This document shows, one piece after another, positions 1 through 9,245 of a stretch of 64,000 bases of DNA (position 1 is its first letter; the number at the start of each line of letters is the position of its first letter). The translations under genes and the position numbers were made by a program. Below the pieces are notes generated by a model. It did not search any database, was not told the origin of the DNA, and worked only from the letters and a program-made list of their open reading frames with translations. The stretch spans positions 186,001-250,000 of the forward strand of contig NZ_JANZKX010000002.1 in the NCBI RefSeq assembly GCF_027257975.1, given 5' to 3'. This DNA is from Pelomonas sp. BJYL3 (GTDB lineage: Bacteria > Pseudomonadota > Gammaproteobacteria > Burkholderiales > Burkholderiaceae_C).

Positions 1-881
1 CGGTCCACCATGGGCAGCTTGCGGCCCTTGAGGCGGGCGGCGGCCTCGACCATGCGGGTGTCCGCGGGGTCAGGTGTTTCCTCGTAGAACACGTCCCGGA
101 AGTTGGGGTTCTTCTCGAGCACGATCAGGGAGCTGCGCCGCCACTCGGCCAGGCGCCAGGGGCCGGTGCCCACCGGGTGCTCCATGGTCTTGCCGGGATA
201 GGCCTCGATCACCTCGCGGGCCACGGCGCCGAGCATGGCGTCGGCGAAGTTGTTGATGAAGCGCGGGTCCCCCAGCTCGGTGCGGACCTGGAAGGTGTAG
301 CGGTCCAGCAGCTTGAGCGCGGGCACCTCGCGGTCGTAGTCGAAGGGCTTCTTGTTCTTGAGGGCGTCCTGGCGCAGCTCGGAGAGGCCCGGCAGCAGGG
401 CGTTCTCCAGGATGTAGAGGTTGCTGCTCTTGTTGACCGGGTCGTAGTGGCGCTTGATCGAGTAGATGTAGTCGGCCGCGGTCAGCTCGCGCCTGCGGCC
501 CTTGAAGGCGGGGTCGTCCGCGAAGTAGATGCCAGGCTTGATGCGGAAGGTGAGGGTCTTGAAGTCCTCGCTGATCTCCGGCAGCGCCTGGGCGGTGGAG
601 GGCTTCAGGCGAACCGGGCGGGCCAGGTAGTCGAAGCGCAGCGGGGCGTCGAAGATGCCGGCGGTGATGGTGCGCGAGTAGAGATCGGAGACCTGGGCCG
701 GGTCAAAGCCGGTCTCGGCCACGCGGATGGCGTAGCGCAGGACCTTCTTCGGGGCGGCCTCGGTGGCCGCGGCCTCGGCAGGCTTGGCGGGCGTGGCGGG
801 CGACGCCGCCGGCTGGGCCATCACCGGCGCCAGCGGGCCCAGGGCGCCCATCAGGAGAGCAACAACAACTACAGCGCGCAT
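1..881 (-). CDS. Peptide ABC transporter substrate-binding protein (family 5), 3' part outside window
   Basis: Periplasmic solute-binding protein for an oligo/dipeptide-type ABC importer. Reading leftward from the ATG at 881 gives a signal peptide (MRAVVVVALLMGALGPLAPVMA), an Ala/Pro-rich linker, then the family-5 opening around KKVLRYAIRVAETGFDPAQ and later TLTFRIKPGIYFADDPAF and ADYIYSIKRHYDP, all typical of SBP_bac_5 proteins. About 293 codons are visible; the C-terminal half lies beyond base 1. It is divergent from the permease operon that starts at 1143, so the 261-bp gap must carry both promoters. Family call is firm; the substrate (peptide versus another solute) is inferred from the partner genes. 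Confidence 0.9.
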   Translation of the reverse strand, partial: MRAVVVVALLMGALGPLAPVMAQPAASPATPAKPAEAAATEAAPKKVLRYAIRVAETGFDPAQVSDLYSRTITAGIFDAPLRFDYLARPVRLKPSTAQALPEISEDFKTLTFRIKPGIYFADDPAFKGRRRELTAADYIYSIKRHYDPVNKSSNLYILENALLPGLSELRQDALKNKKPFDYDREVPALKLLDRYTFQVRTELGDPRFINNFADAMLGAVAREVIEAYPGKTMEHPVGTGPWRLAEWRRSSLIVLEKNPNFRDVFYEETPDPADTRMVEAAARLKGRKLPMVD

Positions 882-1142
882 TCTTGGCATCCCTCGAGAA
901 CCGGCGTGCGGGGCATGGCGAGCCCGGCACGGGCTGGCGATTGTGACCCGGAAACGCCGGGCAAAGCCCTGGAATTCCCCTAGGAGAAATCCGGCATCGC
1001 CTCCGCATAAACCGGCATGGGCAGGGGGCTGGGCCTGCACTAGACTGCGCCCGAAGTCCGAGCGGCCAGCGCCCGCCGCCGGGTCCCCTTCTGAGCCCTG
1101 GCCGCCGCCGGGGCTGGCAGTCCGATTTGGAGACCGACAGCC

Positions 1143-2081
1143 ATGACGGCCTATCTCTTGCGGCGCCTGTGGCAAATGATCCCCACCCTGCTGGGGGTCG
1201 TGCTGCTGGTGTTCTTCCTGTTCCGCTGGTTCGGCGGCGACCCTGCCGAGATCCTGGGCGGCCAGAACGCGTCCGCCGAGCAGATCCAGGCCATCCGCGA
1301 ACAGCTGGGCCTGAACCGGCCGGTATGGGAGCAGCTGCTGATCTTCCTGAAGCAGATCGTCACCTTCAACTGGGGCCACAGCTGGGCCACCAACGAGTCC
1401 GTGGCCACGCTCTTCGCCACCCGCATGCCGGCCACGCTGACGGTGATGCTGCCCATCCTGTGCCTGGAGGTGCTGCTGGCCATCCCCTTCGCGCTGGCCG
1501 TGTCCGCCGTGCGCGGCTCGCTGACCGACCGCGCGGTGATGGTGCTCAGCACGGTGGCGGTGTCCATCTCGCTGCTGGTCTACGTGATCGTGGGCCAGTA
1601 CTTCTTCGCCTTCCGCCTGGGCCTGTTCCCGGTGCAGGGCTGGAGCAACAGCACCTGGACCAACCTCACCACCTACGCGCCCCTGCCCGTGATGGTGGCC
1701 GTGGCGGTGGCACTGGCGCCCTACACGCGGCTGTACCGCAGCTTCTTCCTGGACGAGATCGGCCATGACTACGTGCGCACCGCCCGCGCCAAGGGCCTGC
1801 CCGAGCGCCGCATCCTGCTCAAGCACGTGCTGCGCAATGCCATGATCCCCATCCTCACCAACATCTCCGTGGCCCTGCCCGGCGTGTTCGTGGGCTCCTT
1901 CCTGCTGGAAGTCTTCTTCTCCATCCCCGGCCTGGGCCGTGAGCTGCTGCTGGCCGTCAACCGCAGCGACTTCCCCGTCATCCAGGCCTTTGCCATCTAC
2001 CTGGCCATGCTGACCATGGTGATCAACCTCCTCACCGACCTGCTCTACAAGTGGGTCGATCCGCGGGTGGTCCTCAAATGA
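1143..2081 (+). CDS. Peptide ABC transporter permease, DppB/OppB type
   Basis: Inner-membrane permease of a peptide-type ABC importer, 312 aa, the usual length for DppB-like proteins. The N-terminus (MTAYLLRRLWQMIPTLLGVV) is the classic DppB opening with the first membrane helix, followed by a periplasmic stretch and five further hydrophobic segments. The cytoplasmic coupling loop that contacts the ATPase is visible as YVRTARAKGLPERRILLKH near residues 210-230. It is the first gene of a permease-permease-ATPase operon; the next gene overlaps its stop by ATGA. Its binding protein is probably the divergent gene ending at 881. Confidence 0.93.
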   Translation: MTAYLLRRLWQMIPTLLGVVLLVFFLFRWFGGDPAEILGGQNASAEQIQAIREQLGLNRPVWEQLLIFLKQIVTFNWGHSWATNESVATLFATRMPATLTVMLPILCLEVLLAIPFALAVSAVRGSLTDRAVMVLSTVAVSISLLVYVIVGQYFFAFRLGLFPVQGWSNSTWTNLTTYAPLPVMVAVAVALAPYTRLYRSFFLDEIGHDYVRTARAKGLPERRILLKHVLRNAMIPILTNISVALPGVFVGSFLLEVFFSIPGLGRELLLAVNRSDFPVIQAFAIYLAMLTMVINLLTDLLYKWVDPRVVLK

Positions 2082-3136
2082 GCGCCACCCTGACTTCCGC
2101 ACCGGCCGCGACCGGCGCCGACTCGCGCGACTCGCAGGGCGTCTGGGCCGCGGCCTGGCAGCGCATGCGCGGTGACCGTCTGGGCATGGCCTGCCTGTGG
2201 GTGGTGGCTGTCTTCCTGGGCCTGGTACTGGCCACGGGCCTGGGCCTGATCGCCTCGGGCTGGCAGAAGGAGATCGGGGTGCCCAATGCGCCCCCCGGCT
2301 TCATGGGCCCGGCGCCGGCCGAGTCCAGCCAGGCCGCGCAGGGGCCCAAGGGCCCCAACGTGGACCTCTCCGACATCGACCCCCTGGCCCCGCGCTACGC
2401 CGAGTGGGACGCCAAGGCCAGCAGCTTCAAGACCGAGGACCTGGTCAAGCAGGAGACCCTGCCCTTCGGCGCCGACCGCCTGGGCCGCGACGTGCTCTCC
2501 AAGGTGATGAAGGGCGCCGAGGTGTCCATCATGGTGGGCGTGCTGGCGGCCCTCGTCGCCACGCTGATCGGCACCGTGCTGGGGGCCCTGTCCGGCTTTT
2601 TCGGCCGGCGCGTGGGCGACTTCCTCGAGTGGGTCTACAACGTCTTCACCGCGGTGCCGGACATCCTGCTGATCTTCGCCTTCGCGGCCATCTTCGGCCG
2701 CGGCGTGCTGCCGGTGGTGATGATCCTGGGCCTGGCGGGCTGGACCGGCGTCTACCGGCTGGTGCGGGCCGAGTTCATCAAGCATTCCAGCCGCGAGTAC
2801 GTGCGCGCCGCCGAGGCCATCGGCGCCTCGCAGGGCTCGCGCATGTTCCGCCACATCCTGCCCAACGTGTCCCATGTGACGCTGGTGCAGCTGTCCCTGC
2901 TGGTGGTGCGCTTCATCAAGAGCGAGGTGATCCTGTCCTACCTGGGCCTGGGCGTCAGCGTGGACCAGGTCTCCTGGGGCACCATGCTGGCCGAGGCCCA
3001 GAGCGAGCTGATCCTGGGCTACTGGTGGCAGCTCACCGCGGTGGCCGTGTGCATGGCGGTGTTCGTGACGGCGTTTGCGCTGTTCACCGATGCGCTGCGC
3101 GACGCGCTGGACCCGAAACTCCGTGGTCTCGAGTGA
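2078..3136 (+). CDS. Peptide ABC transporter permease, DppC/OppC type
   Basis: Second permease subunit, 352 aa. The start is taken at 2078 because that ATG overlaps the stop of the preceding gene (ATGA), which implies translational coupling; an upstream start at 2051 would lie inside the preceding gene. A cytoplasmic N-terminus precedes helix 1 (LGMACLWVVAVFLGLVLATG), then comes a ~90-residue periplasmic region, and LPFGADRLGRDVLSKVMKGA, the hallmark DppC motif. The coupling loop SREYVRAAEAIGASQGSRMF is near residue 250. The long insertion between helix 1 and the GADRLGRD motif is somewhat larger than in E. coli DppC. Confidence 0.93.
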   Translation: MSATLTSAPAATGADSRDSQGVWAAAWQRMRGDRLGMACLWVVAVFLGLVLATGLGLIASGWQKEIGVPNAPPGFMGPAPAESSQAAQGPKGPNVDLSDIDPLAPRYAEWDAKASSFKTEDLVKQETLPFGADRLGRDVLSKVMKGAEVSIMVGVLAALVATLIGTVLGALSGFFGRRVGDFLEWVYNVFTAVPDILLIFAFAAIFGRGVLPVVMILGLAGWTGVYRLVRAEFIKHSSREYVRAAEAIGASQGSRMFRHILPNVSHVTLVQLSLLVVRFIKSEVILSYLGLGVSVDQVSWGTMLAEAQSELILGYWWQLTAVAVCMAVFVTAFALFTDALRDALDPKLRGLE

Positions 3137-3257
3137 TGACCCACCCACCCCCTACGCGCTCCGCGCGCCCCCTCGAAGGGGGCCAGCCCGCAGGCCCGGC
3201 AAAGCCGGATCCTCGGGCTGCACTCGGTCAAGTCCGATGGTGTCAGGGCCGCAACGA
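3137..3257. repeat. Intergenic hairpin-bearing repeat-like element inside the peptide transport operon
   Basis: This 121-bp gap separates the second permease from its ATPase. It holds a strong hairpin at 3168-3182 (CCCCCT, loop CGA, AGGGGG) flanked by CCTACGCGCTCCGCGCG and GGCCCGGCAAAGCCGG. Similar wording is familiar from dispersed intergenic repeats of Comamonadaceae-type genomes, but that match is from memory. It may weaken read-through to the ATPase or act as an mRNA-stabilising stem-loop. No coding potential was seen. Confidence 0.45.
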
Positions 3258-4952
<1,695 letters not shown>

Positions 4953-5070
4953 GCCGGCCCGCACAGCGGTCTGTCCTTCGCCTGTGGCAGTTCGTCGCTT
5001 GGGCGATGAGACCCGGGCTTGCCGGCCCTACAGTCGCGTCCATTCCAAACGAACTCCCCGGAGGATCCCC

Positions 5071-5262
5071 ATGAAGCGCATCGCCACCCTGGCCGCCGTC
5101 ACTGTCGCCGCCCTGCTCTGCACCGCCTGCGTCATCGCCCCCAACGGCGAGCGCGTCATCAGCGACCGCGATGCGCTGACCCAGATGAGCGAGCAGGCCA
5201 TCAAGACCTGCGGTGCCGGCAACGTCAAGGACGTGACGCACAAGAGCTTCACCTGCAAGTGA
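5071..5262 (+). CDS. Small lipoprotein-like exported protein
   Basis: 63-aa protein with a hydrophobic signal sequence (MKRIATLAAVTVAALLCTAC). Cysteine at residue 20 could be lipidated, although the residue three before it is an unusual Cys, so the lipobox is imperfect. The short mature part is hydrophilic and contains two further cysteines (TCGAGN and FTCK) that might pair. A good ribosome site (CCGGAGG, 5058-5064) precedes the ATG. No family was recognised. It sits alone between the peptide importer and an alpha/beta hydrolase. Confidence 0.7.
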   Translation: MKRIATLAAVTVAALLCTACVIAPNGERVISDRDALTQMSEQAIKTCGAGNVKDVTHKSFTCK

Positions 5263-5295
5263 AGGGCCGTCACGAGCCAGGCCTATGATCGGCGC

Positions 5296-6192
5296 ATGCA
5301 AAGCCATGTGAACGCCAACGGCCTGCGCATCGCCGTCGACGACCAGGGGCCCCGCGGGGCCCCTGCGCTCTTGATGATCATGGGACTGGGGATGCAGCTG
5401 ATCGCCTGGCCCCAGGGCCTGGTCGAGGCCCTCACCGCGCGCGACCTGCGCGTGGTCCGCTTCGACAACCGCGACATCGGCCTCAGCCAGCACCTGGACC
5501 ACCTGGGCCTGCCGCATGTCGGCTGGGCGTCCTTCAAGCACCTGCTGCACCTGCCCGTGCGCAGCCCCTACAGCCTCGCCGACATGGCCCGCGACGCCCT
5601 GGGCGTGCTGGACGCCCTGGATCTGCCCCGCGCCCATGTCTGGGGCGCCTCCATGGGCGGCATGATCGCCCAGCACCTGGTGGACCAGGCGCCGCAGCGC
5701 GTGCAAAGCCTGACCCTCATGATGACCACGGCCGGTGCCCGCCACCTGCCCGGCCCCACCTGGCCGGTGCGCCAGGCCCTGCTGGCCCGCCCGCCCCGGC
5801 GCGACGAGGCCACGCTGCAGGCGCATTTCGCGGCCCTGTACCGCCTGATCGGCAGCCCGGCCTACCCGCCGGCCGCCGGCTGGCTGGAGGCGCGCGTGCT
5901 CGAGGCCCTGCGCCGCAGCGACCATCCCCAGGGCATGCTGCGCCAGCTGATGGCCGTGGTGGCCGACGAGGACCGCACGCCGCTCGTGACCCGCGTCCAG
6001 GCGCCGGCCCTGGTGATCCACGGCGAGGCGGACCCCCTGGTGCCCGTGGCCGCCGGCCGCCACCTGGCCCGCCACCTGCGCCACGTCGAGACCGACTTCA
6101 TCCCCGGCATGGGCCACGATCTGCCCGAGCCCCTGTGGCCGCGCTTCGCGGACCGGGTCGCCGCGCTGGTCCACGGCGCCGGCGCAGCATGA
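5296..6192 (+). CDS. Alpha/beta-fold hydrolase
   Basis: 298-aa cytoplasmic hydrolase of the alpha/beta fold. The nucleophile elbow GASMGG is near residue 118-123, the acid is probably Asp in HGEADPLVP, and the catalytic His is in PGMGHDLPEPLW near the C-terminus, giving a complete triad. The N-terminal strand-loop LLMIMGLGMQLIAWP contains the oxyanion-hole region common to proline-iminopeptidase and epoxide-hydrolase-like members. The substrate cannot be told. The downstream HD-domain gene overlaps its stop by ATGA, so the two are probably co-transcribed. Confidence 0.88.
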   Translation: MQSHVNANGLRIAVDDQGPRGAPALLMIMGLGMQLIAWPQGLVEALTARDLRVVRFDNRDIGLSQHLDHLGLPHVGWASFKHLLHLPVRSPYSLADMARDALGVLDALDLPRAHVWGASMGGMIAQHLVDQAPQRVQSLTLMMTTAGARHLPGPTWPVRQALLARPPRRDEATLQAHFAALYRLIGSPAYPPAAGWLEARVLEALRRSDHPQGMLRQLMAVVADEDRTPLVTRVQAPALVIHGEADPLVPVAAGRHLARHLRHVETDFIPGMGHDLPEPLWPRFADRVAALVHGAGAA

Positions 6193-6821
6193 GTGTCGAA
6201 GCCGCCGGGCTGCGGACCGCCTGGCTGGCCACCTGCGCGGAGCTGTCGATCAGGCAAGACCTGACCCTCTTCGAGGACCTGCTGGCAGCCTGGAACCAGC
6301 CCTGGCGTCACTACCACGCCGGCCAGCACCTGCACGAGTGTCTGGCCGCCCTGGCGCAATGGCGTCAGCTCGCCCGCGAGCCCGGGCTGCTGGCCCTGGC
6401 CCTGTGGTTCCACGACGTCGTCTACGAGCCGCGAGCGCCTGACAACGAGGCCCGCAGCGCCGACTGGGCCCGCGCCGCCCTGCCCGCCCTGGGCCTGCCG
6501 GTGCCGGCCTGCGAGCGCGTGGCGCGGCTGGTGCTGGCCACGCGGGACCATGTGGCCAGTGATGCCGACATGGGCCTGCTGCTGGACCTGGACCTCGCCA
6601 TCCTGGCCGCGCCCGCCGCGCGCTTTGCGCAATACGAAAGCCAGATCCGCGCCGAGTACGCCTTCGTGCCCGAGCCGGACTTCCGGGCGGGCCGGCGCCG
6701 CATCCTGCAGGGCTTCCTGGCGCGCGAGCGGCTCTTCGTCACCGAGGCCCTGCACGCGGCCTGGGACGCGGCGGCCCGCGCCAATCTGCGCCAGGCCTGC
6801 GAGGCGTTGGCCCAGTCCTAG
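6189..6821 (+). CDS. Predicted metal-dependent HD-superfamily phosphohydrolase
   Basis: 210-aa protein resembling the COG4339 group. HYHAGQHLHECL near residues 38-50 and LALWFHDVVYEP near residue 75 supply the His and His-Asp metal ligands of the HD fold; DHVASDADMGLLLDLDLAIL carries later ligands. The start at 6189 overlaps the stop of the preceding hydrolase (ATGA). A perfect copy of the window's palindromic repeat (6250-6264, reverse orientation) lies inside the gene and encodes IRQDLTL. The gene converges on modC: the two stop codons share the palindrome CTAG at 6818-6821. Confidence 0.85.
   Translation: MSVEAAGLRTAWLATCAELSIRQDLTLFEDLLAAWNQPWRHYHAGQHLHECLAALAQWRQLAREPGLLALALWFHDVVYEPRAPDNEARSADWARAALPALGLPVPACERVARLVLATRDHVASDADMGLLLDLDLAILAAPAARFAQYESQIRAEYAFVPEPDFRAGRRRILQGFLARERLFVTEALHAAWDAAARANLRQACEALAQS
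6250..6264 (-). repeat. Palindromic repeat TCAGGTCTTGCCTGA (in CDS)
   Basis: Exact 15-bp copy of the dispersed element, read on the minus strand, inside the HD-protein gene. Arms TCAGG/CCTGA and loop TCTTG are intact and it is followed by a CCC flank as in other copies. It is in frame and adds no stop. Confidence 0.75.
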
Positions 6822-7504
6822 AGCTGGGCCGCCACCACCCGCCCGCCGCGCAGCTGCACCCGTGCCTCGCCGAAGCGCGCCAGGTCCTCGGGGTCGTGGG
6901 TGATCATCAGCAGGGGGATCTGCACGCGGCCCAGCAGGCGCTCCAGCTCCTCGCGCAGGCGTTCGCGCAGCTCGGGGTCGAGCGCCGCGAAGGGCTCGTC
7001 CAGCAGCAGGGCGCGGGGCTCGGTGATCAGGGCGCGGGCCAGGGCCGTGCGCTGGCGCTGACCGCCGGAGAGCTGGTGCGGCAGCTGCGAGGCCACGCCG
7101 TCCAGCTCCATCAGGGCCAGCCAGTGGGCCAGCTTCTCGTTCATCACGCTGCGCGGCGGGTTGCGCCAGCCGCGCTGCAGGCCGAAGGCCACGTTCTGGC
7201 GCACGTTCAGCTGCGGGAAGAGCGCGTAGTCCTGGAACAGATAGCCCAGGCGCCGCTCGCGGCTGGGGCGGTCCAGGCGGGTGGCGCTGTCGAACAGCGG
7301 CTCGCCGGCCACGCAGATCCGACCCTCGTCAGGCTTCAGCAGGCCGGCCACGGCCTGCAGGGTGAGGCTCTTGCCGGCGCCCGAGGGGCCGTGGATCACC
7401 AGGCAGCGCGCCGAAGTGCTCAGGTCGAGCTCCAGGGCAAAACCTGACCCCGCCGCGCCGGGCGCGGGCGGCAGCTGCTTGCGCAGGCGGATCTCGAAGC
7501 TCAT
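6818..7504 (-). CDS. modC: Molybdate ABC transporter ATPase (short form)
   Basis: 228-aa ATPase of a molybdate-type importer. Walker A is GPSGAGKS, the signature LSGGQRQR, Walker B RALLLDEPFAALD and the switch His lies in MITHDPEDL. The protein ends right after the ATPase domain, whereas classical ModC (about 350 aa) has a C-terminal Mop/TOBE regulatory domain, so this form probably lacks allosteric molybdate inhibition. It follows modB with a 70-bp gap containing small hairpins. A loop-variant copy of the palindromic repeat (7435-7451) lies near its 5' end. The specificity call depends on the neighbouring ModB and ModE genes. Confidence 0.9.
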   Translation of the reverse strand: MSFEIRLRKQLPPAPGAAGSGFALELDLSTSARCLVIHGPSGAGKSLTLQAVAGLLKPDEGRICVAGEPLFDSATRLDRPSRERRLGYLFQDYALFPQLNVRQNVAFGLQRGWRNPPRSVMNEKLAHWLALMELDGVASQLPHQLSGGQRQRTALARALITEPRALLLDEPFAALDPELRERLREELERLLGRVQIPLLMITHDPEDLARFGEARVQLRGGRVVAAQL

Positions 7505-7574
7505 GGGGACTCCCGTCGCACGGCGTGCAGTCCCGCCAGGCGGGAAGCAAGCCCTTCGGGCGAGCGTGCGGGCT
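7505..7574. other. Spacer between modB and modC with short inverted repeats
   Basis: The 70-bp gap contains TCCCGCCAGGCGGGA (7531-7545) and GCCCTTCGGGC (7551-7561), both perfect small hairpins. No T-run follows, so these look like mRNA structures or repeat debris rather than a full terminator. Confidence 0.5.
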
Positions 7575-8246
7575 TCATGCCCGCTCCCGGCTCGGCGGCG
7601 CCAGGCGGCTGGCGGCCACCAGCACGGCCACGCAGCTCAGCGAGGTGATCCAGACCAGCAGCTGCGCCGTGTCATCCTGGCCGGCCTGCACGGCCTCGTA
7701 GATGGCGATGGAGAGGGTCTGCGTCTGCCCCGGAATGCTGCCCGCCACCATCAGCGTGGCGCCGAACTCGCCCAGGGCGCGGGCAAAGGCCAGCAGCAGG
7801 CCGGCCAGGAGGCCGCGCCAGGCCAGGGGCAGGCTCACGCGGCAGAACACCGCCCACTCGCTGAGGCCCAGCACGCGCCCGGCCTGCTCCAGCTGCGGGT
7901 CGACCTGCTCGAAGGCGCTGCGCGCGGCCTTGAGCACCAGCGGAAAGGCCACCAGGGCCGCGGCAAGGGTGGCGCCCTGCCAGGTGAAGATCAGGCGGAT
8001 GCCGAAGGTCTCGAACAGCCAGGCGCCCAACCAGCCCTTGCGGCCCACCAGCACCAGCAGGTAGTAGCCCAGCACCGTGGGCGGCAGGACCAGGGGCAGG
8101 GTCAGGATGGCATCCAGCAGCTCGCGGCCTGGGAAACGCCAGCGCGCCAGGGCATAGCCCAGGGCCGTGCCCAGCAGCAGATCCAGGCCGCTGGCCCACA
8201 GCGCCACCTTCAGCGACAGGCCCAGCGCGATCAGGGCGTCAGGCAT
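7575..8246 (-). CDS. modB: Molybdate ABC transporter permease
   Basis: 223-aa inner-membrane permease with five to six hydrophobic helices. The ModB/CysT-type coupling motif is clear: ARALGEFGATLMVAGSIPGQTQTLSIAIYEAV near residues 155-190, and LPLVLPPTVLGYYLLVLVGRKG around residue 50-70 is the ModB signature. It is the first structural gene after the ModE operator at 8326-8349. No modA (periplasmic molybdate-binding protein) is present anywhere in the window, so the receptor must be encoded elsewhere. Confidence 0.95.
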   Translation of the reverse strand: MPDALIALGLSLKVALWASGLDLLLGTALGYALARWRFPGRELLDAILTLPLVLPPTVLGYYLLVLVGRKGWLGAWLFETFGIRLIFTWQGATLAAALVAFPLVLKAARSAFEQVDPQLEQAGRVLGLSEWAVFCRVSLPLAWRGLLAGLLLAFARALGEFGATLMVAGSIPGQTQTLSIAIYEAVQAGQDDTAQLLVWITSLSCVAVLVAASRLAPPSRERA

Positions 8247-8325
8247 GCGCAGGCGGCAGCGGGCCGTTCGGAAGGGCGGTCATGGGGCAGGGCGTTCCGG
8301 CAGGGCGGGAGGCGTGGGGACGGTA

Positions 8326-8349
8326 CGCAATATACCTTCCTGCATAACG
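8326..8349. promoter_or_regulatory. ModE operator
   Basis: Imperfect 9-6-9 inverted repeat CGCAATATA-N6-TGCATAACG in the 119-bp gap between modE and modB. Each half matches the E. coli-type half site CGTTATATA at seven of nine positions. Its place just upstream of modB fits molybdate-dependent repression of modBC. Confidence 0.8.
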
Positions 8350-8365
8350 AACGCCAGCGGGCGGA

Positions 8366-8716
8366 TCAGGCCAGCAGCTTCAGCAGGCGCTGGATGTCCG
8401 GCTTGCAGGCCGCCTGCGCCTGGGTCTCGATGCCGCGGTAGAGGTCCAGCAGCTGCCGGCCGCTGGGGCTCAGCTCGCTGCCACCGCCCTGCGACCCACC
8501 GGCCGCGCTGATCACCGCGGGCTCCTTCAGCGAGCGGTTCAGCTCGTCGATCAGGGCCCAGGCGCGCCGGTAGGACATGCCCAGGGCCTTGGCCGCGGCG
8601 GTGATGGAGCGGGTCTCGTCCAGGGCCTCCAGCAGGGCGATCTTGCCAGGGCCGATGGCGATGGTGTCGTCCACCGTCACCCGCATGCGCAGGCGCAGCT
8701 GGGGTTTGGCGCTCAT
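8366..8716 (-). CDS. modE: ModE-type molybdate-responsive regulator, DNA-binding domain only
   Basis: 116-aa winged-helix protein matching the N-terminal domain of ModE: GPGKIALLEALDETRSITAAAKALGMSYRRAWALIDELN is the LysR-like helix-turn-helix of that family, followed by the wing and dimer helix (LLDLYRGIETQAQ). It ends before the two Mop/TOBE molybdate-binding domains of E. coli ModE (262 aa), as in single-domain ModE proteins of other bacteria. With ModC also lacking its Mop domain, no molybdate-sensing domain is visible in this cluster. It probably binds the 8326-8349 operator. Confidence 0.88.
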   Translation of the reverse strand: MSAKPQLRLRMRVTVDDTIAIGPGKIALLEALDETRSITAAAKALGMSYRRAWALIDELNRSLKEPAVISAAGGSQGGGSELSPSGRQLLDLYRGIETQAQAACKPDIQRLLKLLA

Positions 8717-8717
8717 T

Positions 8718-9125
8718 TCAGGGCTTGCCGGCGAGCTTGTGCAGCGTGAGCACGGCTTCGTAGTCCGCCGGACTGGGCGGCTTGCGGGTGTTGGGGCGGG
8801 GCTCCAGGCTCTTGAGCTGCAGGCTGTAGCCGCCGGCCTTGGCCGGCTCGGCGGCGGGCCAGCTCAGGGTCAGGACTTGCCCGGCGCCCTCGCTGGGCTG
8901 CACCCAGAACAGGGCCTGCGCCGTGCCGGCAGTGATGCACTGCACATTGACCGGGCAGCGCTGGTCGCGGTAGCCGATGAACTGGACCTGCAGGCTGCCC
9001 GCGGCATCGCCGCCAGCGGCCTGGAACTTGAGGCGCAGGGTCTCCTCGGCCGGCGCGGCCAGCGCGGAGGCGGCAGCCAGGGATAGGGCGGCCAGGGCGG
9101 CCAGACGTGAAGGCAGGGCAGTCAT
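8718..9125 (-). CDS. Exported protein of unknown function, just upstream of modE
   Basis: 135-aa protein with a cleavable signal peptide (MTALPSRLAALAALSLAAASALA). The mature domain contains RCPVNVQC, a short CP-x3-C motif seen in many small exported proteins and probably a disulphide, within a beta-rich stretch (LRLKFQAAGGDAAGSLQVQFIGY and QVLTLSW). It ends one base before modE, so the two are likely co-transcribed. It is not ModA: it is too short and lacks the binding-protein fold. A diverged copy of the palindromic repeat (8870-8884) lies in the gene. Confidence 0.75.
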   Translation of the reverse strand: MTALPSRLAALAALSLAAASALAAPAEETLRLKFQAAGGDAAGSLQVQFIGYRDQRCPVNVQCITAGTAQALFWVQPSEGAGQVLTLSWPAAEPAKAGGYSLQLKSLEPRPNTRKPPSPADYEAVLTLHKLAGKP

Positions 9126-9245
9126 CCGGGCATCCTTTCAACGGAGATGGGCGCATTCTGGCACCGTGGCGCGCGGCCGCCTGCGGGCAGACCCGCCCCC
9201 AGGCTAAGCTGCAGGGTCCGCGACTCTTGAACTCCAGGACGCCCC

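Noticed and set aside
177-983. Long plus-strand open frame opposite the solute-binding protein gene
   Set aside because: Gly/Arg/Leu/Val-rich translation typical of an antisense frame in high-GC DNA; the minus strand encodes a recognisable protein with a signal peptide.
8718-9125. The gene upstream of modE as modA
   Set aside because: 135 aa is about half the size of ModA and no binding-protein motifs are present.
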